Source of the DNA: Mucor racemosus
Taxonomy: Eukaryota; Mucoromycota; Mucoromycetes; Mucorales; Mucoraceae
DNA: 16,053 nucleotides
Direction of reading: 5' to 3'
Assembly: GCA_027405735.1 (NCBI GenBank)
Contig: JAPEHQ010000024.1
Span: 695,001-711,053, forward strand
Shown here in pieces: positions 10,658 through 16,053 of the stretch. The notes beneath the pieces were generated by a model. It did no database searches. It had not been told where the DNA came from and was given only the letters and a program-made list of their open reading frames with translations. Made by a program: the position numbers and the translations under genes. Every line of letters begins with the position of its first letter. Within the stretch, counting starts at the first letter, position 1.

Positions 10658-13386
10658 TGACTTGATAAAACTGATTCAATCTTTCTTTGCATATGCAGTC
10701 TGCTCATAGCAGATCTGTTGGCAACCGTTTTTACGGTTATTCTACCAGTGATTTCAGACACCTTGGCAGAGAGGCACTCCATAACTTTTGGCTTTGCTCT
10801 AAAGAATGGGGATTATTGTTGAGTAAGTATTTCATGTATATACTAAAACTTGATTTGCTCATCAGTTGAATAGACCTTCCTTATGCTGCATCAGATATTC
10901 CAACAAAATCAAGCACTGTAATCAAAAGAGTCAATTTGCATGATATTGAAAGTGATCGGCCCTTTTCCAAACGTAATTATAATACAATAGTTACTAGTTA
11001 ATCCTTGAATACTAACAATATCGTTTTTTTTTTTTCTAGTTCGTTGTGATAATGAATCCCGTTCAAATCAAGCTCTGACAATTGTCAATAACTTTGCAGT
11101 TGAAAACAATGTCATTATAAATGCTCCAAATGTCAATTATGCTGTCGCAGGTAAATATTTGAACATTTTCATGTATTTTCCATCCTAACGCATGTGTAAA
11201 CAACCTAGCTCCTATTTCATTTGCACTTTTGGCAGAATTGCGTAGTTTCTTAAAAGACAATAATGCTAAATTCTCTTGCCCAGAGCAAGCAATCGCGATT
11301 AATGCAGTTTTAAATATCAAGAAGGATATGTTGATTGTGCTACCAACTGGGGCGGGGAAAACCCTTGTGTATATGCTACCAATTTACATTTATAAAAAGA
11401 ATCCTGCTCGTCGCATGATGGCAATTGTCATTGTCCCTCTTGTGGCATTGACATTTGATCTGAAACGGCGTTGTCAGGATTCCGGAATCACATACACTAC
11501 GTGGAAAGGTATTCTTTTTTTTTTCTATTTATTTACAGAAACACAAAGACTTACACTGGCTTGTATCATGTTAGATTATGCTGATAATAGTGATAGAAAT
11601 GCCGATATCTTGTTTCTGGCTATAGAACAGTGCACTGACCTGTCTCTATTGGCTTTTATAGATGAAAAGTATCAAAGCAACGAAATCACTGCCATTTTTG
11701 TGGAAGAGGCACATTTGATTATATCTTGGAGTGACTTTCGCCCTCATTTCAATGATTTACCATCGTTCAGAAGATATAATTCAATTCCATGGATTTTACT
11801 CTCTGCTACCGTGCCATACTATCTCGAGCAAGAACTATCCAAAATGTTTGGTAATATGTCAGTTGTTCGCAAAAACTCCAACCGCCCAAATTTGGTATTC
11901 TATTGTAAATTGATTGATAACAATATCGAGATCACCAATTATGTTTGGGTTTGGATACAAAAACATTGCTTGCGACAACGTAAACCCACTATCGTATACG
12001 TTCGAGAGATCAAAGATATCGATAATCTGGTTTTTCATTTAAACAAATTGTCCACACAAAGCCTGGTTGCTGTTGGATATCACGGGAAAATGGATACTTT
12101 TGAAAAGGAAGAAAATCAAAAAAAGTTCATGGAAGAAACGGCATTTGTAATTGTTGCTACCTCAAGCTTCGGAATGGGAGTCAACAAAAACAATGTAAGG
12201 GTTGTGGTTAATGCAGGTATTGCATACAGTGGATTGGAATACCTTCAGATGGCGGGTCGTGGTGGAAGGGACAACGAAAAGGCATATTGTATCACTATAA
12301 CCAACGAAAAAGACATTGAAAAACTACAATCGTATGATAAGGCTACAAAAGACAATGACTTGCAATTTGAAGTTGCTAAAGATCAATTGAAAAAATACAT
12401 TGCCGTAGTAAAGGTATTTGTGTCAATTAAAATTTTTTTTTTAAAAATTATCACTAATCAGTATTCATTAGAATAAAAAACAATGCAGAAGATTTGGATA
12501 TAATTCTCTTGTAGATAAAGACCCTGTTAGTTGCTTTGGTGAATCTGGTAATCATCCATGTGATGTATGCCACGAGCAAAGGTATGTTGTGTTAATGCAG
12601 AAAAAAAAATATGCATGTAACTTTTCTTAATTTGCATAATAGTGAAAACCCTGAGGACCTGTCAGTATTTATTACTTTATCAAATCAACAACAGCCTCAA
12701 AATCTAGACTTTTTACAATTTACCGATTCCACTTCTATATCGATTACTAGAAAAACTATAGCAATGAATGCTAATTTGGTAGAAAAGAATGTTTTGTTGA
12801 ATGCTATGCAATCATACAATCAATTCTTTGTTGATAATGTCTGTCCGCTCTGCTTTTTTAACAGTTCGTTAGAGAATGAGGGCAGTATTATTGGTGAGGA
12901 GCATCCACTCTATCTTTGCCCAGTAATACGATGTAAATTTGAACCCTGGCGTTGTTTACAATGCTTTGCTTCTGGCTGTGGGTCAAAAACATGTCCATAC
13001 AAGAGAAAGTAAGTGTAAAAGATACTATATTTGAATCATTTAACAAACAAAAAAGGATCCATAGTTTTAGATATGACAACACATTTCAAACAAATGAAAT
13101 TTGCTTCTCTTGCCTCATGCCAGTTGAGTCGATCGAAGGTATTCCCTTGCATGCTGGTAGTTCAGTTGGCAGATGTAACATCGGTTATCTTAAAGACAAA
13201 TACCCCATCGTTGGATGGTGGTATTTTTTCAATAAGAACCATTCAATATTTAGACATTTTACAATCGACGTACCAAATACTCGTGATGAATTTAACAAAT
13301 GGTTATTTTCCAAAAACAACAAGCACAACATGTACAACTATCTCATTATAACTGCAATGTTATTTAATTTTTTTTACTTGCATTAA
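9233..13386 (+). CDS. Telomere-linked RecQ-type DNA helicase with N-terminal tyrosine-recombinase-like domain, ten exons, 1,179 aa
   Basis: Exons 9233-10113, 10203-10337, 10410-10608, 10699-10822, 10895-10972, 11040-11150, 11209-12413, 12472-12581, 12643-13008, 13056-13386; all phases agree and no stop interrupts. The N-terminal part (about 1-430) shows a tyrosine-recombinase pattern: R223 in SRMSELTE, K259 in SYNKSK, R355 in MYRQIAV, and AHSRSVGNRFY with H408 nine residues before Y417, the standard spacing. The helicase follows: motif 0 (F-x3-EQ, Q536), Walker A GAGKT (557-561), motif II EEAH (675-678; the usual first residue is D), motif III SAT (708-710), motif V around FGMGVNK, motif VI QMAGRGGRD (R860, R863). 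The RecQ zinc module has C916, C932, C941, C944. A tail adds cysteine pairs at 1015/1018, 1040/1045, 1052/1055, 1060/1065 and 1086/1089, ending in a hydrophobic stretch. Known relatives are subtelomeric helicases such as S. pombe tlh1/tlh2 and those of Ustilago and Magnaporthe. A role in telomere-end recombination is inferred. Confidence 0.9.
10122..10155 (+). repeat. A34 homopolymer in intron 1 of the helicase gene
   Basis: Thirty-four consecutive A fill the 5' half of the 89-nt intron 10114-10202, just after the GTGAGT donor. Length may vary or be misread. Confidence 0.9.
10625..10654 (+). repeat. T30 homopolymer in intron 3 of the helicase gene
   Basis: Thirty consecutive T in the 90-nt intron 10609-10698. 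It could pair with the A34 run of intron 1 in the pre-mRNA, around exons 2 and 3. Confidence 0.9.
11509..11538 (+). other. Candidate 30-nt in-frame mini-intron or retained insert in the helicase
   Basis: GTATTC starts it and TTTACAG ends it, with a T-rich middle. It is 30 nt, a multiple of three, with no stop in frame, so both spliced (1,169 aa) and unspliced (1,179 aa) products are complete. Unspliced, it inserts ILFFFYLFTE between WKG and TQRL, a hydrophobic patch between helicase motifs Ia and II where RecQ proteins are normally hydrophilic. Confidence 0.45.
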
Positions 13387-13408
13387 CATATTTTATATTT
13401 TATATTTA
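13387..13408. other. Short AT spacer after the helicase stop
   Basis: This AT-only stretch leads straight into the 24-bp satellite. The nearest AATAAA is at 13478, already inside the satellite, so the helicase transcript probably ends within the repeat. Confidence 0.4.
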
Positions 13409-13911
13409 CATTAAACGAGAATTAGAATGAAACATTAAATGAAAATTAGAAGAAAAAAAACATTAAAAGAGAATCAGAATAAACCATTAAATGAGAAATA
13501 GAAGAAAAACATTAAAAGAAAATCAGAATGAAACATTAAATGAAAATTAGAATGAAACATTAAAAGAGAATCAGAATGAAACATTAAAAGAGAATCAGAA
13601 TGAAACATTAAATGAAAATTAGAAGAAAAACATTAAAAGAGAATCAGAATGAAACATTAAATGAAAATTAGAAGAAAAACATTAAAAGAGAATCAGAATG
13701 AAACGTTAAATGAGAATTAGAAGAAACCATTTAAAGAGAAACAGAATGAAACATTAAATGAAAATTAGAAAAAAAACATTAAAAGAGAATCAGAATGAAA
13801 CATTAAATGAAAATTAGAAGAAAAACATTAAAAGAGAATCAGAATGAAACATTAAAAAGAAAATCAGAATAAAACATTAAAAAAGAGAATAAGAATAAAA
13901 CATCAAAGGGT

Positions 13912-13942
<31 letters not shown>

Positions 13943-13975
13943 CGAAACATTAAAGGGAGAATACAATGAAACATT
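13409..13975. repeat. Subtelomeric minisatellite of about 24 bp, roughly 20 degenerate copies
   Basis: Units begin CATTAAA and run CATTAAAAGAGAATCAGAAT or CATTAAATGAAAATTAGAAG, then GAAA or AAAA; two variants often alternate, giving a higher-order period of about 49 bp. The regular part covers 13409 to about 13860; the units then decay and are interrupted by a 27-nt A-tract at 13916-13942, after which CATTAAA recurs at 13948 and 13971. The + strand is nearly pure purine plus T, with very few C. Units vary by a base or two in length, so it is not coding. Confidence 0.9.
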
Positions 13976-14490
13976 AAATAATGATTAGAAAAATAGATAA
14001 AAAGGATATATATATAAATTATAGAAGACTATATAAATAAGTATATTTAACCACATGCATTTTATAATTTTTTGTTTTACGACATATATACAATGAACCA
14101 AAAAAATAAACGCAAAATAATAATAATAAAAAAGCCATTCATATCAAAGTTAGATACAAAATAGAATAAATAATAGTAAGAACAAAAAAAAATATGAGAA
14201 AATTACAGCATAACAACTGAAACATTGAATGATTATAAACAAGTAAATTAATACATATCACTGAATATAAAGATGAAGATGACAAAGAAGAAGAAAAAAA
14301 AAATAATAATAAATAAATAAATAAAAAAAAAAAAAAAAAAAAATGATGATGATGATAAAGAAGATAATGATAACAAACAAGAAGATGGAAAAAAAAAAAA
14401 GAAGAAGAAGATGATGATAATGATAATGATGATGATGAAGGGTTAGGGATAGATAAATAAATAAATAAACAACAAAACAGGGTTAATATT
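13976..14490. repeat. Low-complexity A-rich microsatellite region
   Basis: No gene. Runs of AAT, AAG, GAT/GATGAT and AAAT words, with an A-tract at 14323-14343 and GATGATGATGAT-type runs around 14343-14440. The open frames on the minus strand are strings of L, F, S and I made by the repeats. A telomere-like GGGTTAGGG occurs near 14440-14448. Confidence 0.8.
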
Positions 14491-14610
14491 AGGATGAGGG
14501 TCAGGATGAGGATTAGGAACAGGATGAGGATTAGGAATAGGATGAGGATTAGGAACAGGATGAGGATTAGGAACAGGATGAGGATTAGGAACAGGATGAG
14601 GATTAGGATC
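14491..14610. repeat. 18-bp telomere-like tandem repeat, six regular copies
   Basis: AGGATGAGGATTAGGAAC repeats with an 18-bp period at 14503, 14521, 14539, 14557, 14575 and 14593, with a divergent copy 12 bp earlier at 14491. Each unit is three hexamers, AGGATG, AGGATT and AGGAAC, that look like diverged TTAGGG units captured and re-amplified as a trimer. The minus-strand reading NPHPVP is a by-product. Confidence 0.9.
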
Positions 14611-15979
14611 ACGGTTAGTATATAACAAATTAACGAAGAAAATCAGTGTAATAAAAATAAACAAAATAAACAAATAAATAAAATAAAAATAAAATAAGAT
14701 CATTATATAACAAAGGATGACATAAATAACATAGAGATAGGGTATTAGAGTGAGGATATAATAATAATAATAATAATAACATAATTAAGTAACAATTATT
14801 AGATTGAAAAAAAAAAAAAAAAAAAAAGGTAATAATAGACAAAAATAAATAGCACCATTGAATTCGCAATGTTGAATTAGGTATATATATAAGCATGCAA
14901 GGAGAACAAACATTACCAAATTAGGAAACATTAAGATTACCAAATATAGAATATACATATAAACAAAAATAAACAAAACATAAATAAAAACATTATATTA
15001 CATTATATCAGATTACATCACATTAGAATAAATAAAACACTATATTACATTATATTATATTACATTACAATATATATTACAATATACTAAATCATAATAC
15101 GACAGAATAGATTACACTACGATATATATATATCAAAAAGAAGCTACATCATATTACAATATAATACATTATAATAAATCATAATAAACAAATAAATAAA
15201 TAAATAAAAAAAAAAAAAAAAATTAGGGTTTAACAAAATAAATTAGGATATATATATATAACAAAACATTAGGGATATTAAATAAATAAATAAAATAATA
15301 ATAGGATTAAGGTCAGGAACAAAGTTAATATGATGATTAAGGCTTAATATTAGCGTCAACATTAGAATTACACATAAGATCAGGAAAAGGATTATAATTA
15401 TAATTAGAAAAAAAAAAAAAAAAAAAAAACATAAACAACATTAAAGTATAAAACTATGCACAAGAACAGAAACAGGAATAGAATTAGAATTAGAAAAAAA
15501 GAAATAACATTAATAATAATAATATTACTATTAAGACTAGGGTAACCATAAAGATAATATATAATAATTATGGTCAAGACTAGGGATAGGAAGAATCTTA
15601 GACCAAGGGATAGAATGACAATAAGGATTACGATCAGGATAATATTTAAAGTCAGAAACAATATTAACAACAGAATAAAACTTAATAATAATTTAGAATT
15701 AAGGTTAGGATTAGATGAAGATTAAAAATTAATGATAGACTTAAGATTAAGGTTAATATTAATATAAATATTAAGCTTAATATTAGGAAATAGGATTAAT
15801 GTTATGATAAGTATTATTGATAGAGTGATAAGTAGGATAAGGATTAGGATTAAGACTAGACATATACTTACGATTAAGTACATTATTAGGGTTAGAAATA
15901 AGATTAGGGTTAAAATTAGGATTAAGACTAGAAATATACTTACAATTAAATTAATTATTAGGGATTAGAGATAAGATTA
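14611..15979. repeat. Degenerate subtelomeric sequence with scattered telomere-like words
   Basis: No gene. A-rich microsatellites (AAAT, AAT, TA, ATTACATTATATT words), A-tracts at about 14807-14827, 15207-15221 and 15410-15429, and words such as TTAGGG, TTAGGA, TTAAGG and TTAGGGTTA that become commoner to the right, notably near 15220, 15690-15790 and 15840-15970. The + strand has little C throughout. I see no subtelomeric gene, tRNA or element end here. Confidence 0.8.
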
Positions 15980-16053
15980 GGAATAGGGTTAGGGTTAGGA
16001 TTAGGGTTAGGATTAGGGTTAGGGTTAGGGTTAGGGTTAGGGTTAGGGTTAGG
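15980..16053. repeat. Telomere, (TTAGGG)n
   Basis: Interspersed TTAGGG and TTAGGA units from about 15980 give way to an unbroken run at 16013-16053: six TTAGGG plus TTAGG. The G-rich strand runs 5' to 3' toward the window edge, as expected at a right chromosome end. The tract is cut by the end of the sequence, so its natural length is unknown. Confidence 0.97.

Noticed and set aside
10857..10866. Acceptor ATCAG at 10865 for helicase intron 4
   Set aside because: Its use would read GAA TAG and stop at once; the next CAG at 10894 keeps the frame open and joins well.
12952..13386. A separate small gene starting at the ATG at 12952
   Set aside because: A GTAAGT donor at 13009 and an acceptor at 13055 join the previous exon in the right phase, continuing the cysteine-rich tail, so it is the last helicase exon.
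6346..13400. Terminal inverted repeats or a target-site duplication bounding the divergent gene pair
   Set aside because: I compared the sequence beyond each gene by eye and found no matching ends; a mobile-element claim therefore rests only on gene content.
14139..15670. Minus-strand open frames rich in L, F, I, S or NPHPVP repeats
   Set aside because: They arise from A-rich and telomere-like repeats read in reverse, have no domain character, and overlap each other in several frames.

Overview
This is a strongly AT-rich eukaryotic chromosome end. The right edge runs into a (TTAGGG)n telomere with the G-rich strand pointing out of the window, so the window holds a right-hand subtelomere. The three genes have many short introns (about 47-90 nt) with GTRAGT-like donors and CTAAC-like branch sites. 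Together with an Ark/Prk-type endocytic kinase and a telomere-linked RecQ-type helicase, this points to a fungus. Mucoromycota (a mucoralean such as Rhizopus or Mucor) is my best guess from composition and gene style, but the species cannot be named from sequence alone.

Layout: 1-1504 AT-rich upstream sequence with no gene seen. 1505-3716 (+) a six-exon NAK-family (Ark1/Prk1/AAK1-like) protein kinase of 638 aa, an ordinary core gene. 3717-4849 non-coding, AT-rich. About 4850-6064 (+) the remains of an unidentified protein-coding gene, broken by many stops and frame changes. 6348-6737 a 36-bp x 9 minisatellite seeded by a GGCGAAGGT palindrome. 6747-9018 (-) a six-exon zinc-finger gene (C2H2 finger, C2HC-like finger, poly-Glu linker, paired CxxC...HxxxxxH modules like the OrsD/DUF3505 family). 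9019-9232 a 214-bp shared promoter with a perfect CArG palindrome. 9233-13386 (+) a ten-exon gene of 1,179 aa with an N-terminal domain carrying the residue pattern of a tyrosine recombinase (R223, K259, R355, H408, Y417), then a RecQ-type helicase with its four-cysteine zinc module, then a cysteine-rich tail. 13387-16053 gene-free subtelomeric satellite sequence, purine-rich on the + strand, passing through telomere-like 18-bp repeats into the perfect TTAGGG tract.

How it fits together: the divergent zinc-finger and recombinase-helicase genes probably work as one unit, because they share a promoter, and because related fungal telomere-linked helicases, as far as I recall, carry comparable modules in a single chain. 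A DNA-binding protein plus a helicase with a recombinase-like domain at a telomere suggests a role in subtelomere recombination or spread, or a telomere-resident mobile element. The reading frames of the helicase gene are intact and all splice phases agree. The zinc-finger gene is intact under one splice model and has one nonsense codon under the other. All gene structures here were derived by hand from phase-consistent GT-AG introns; no transcript or database search was available.
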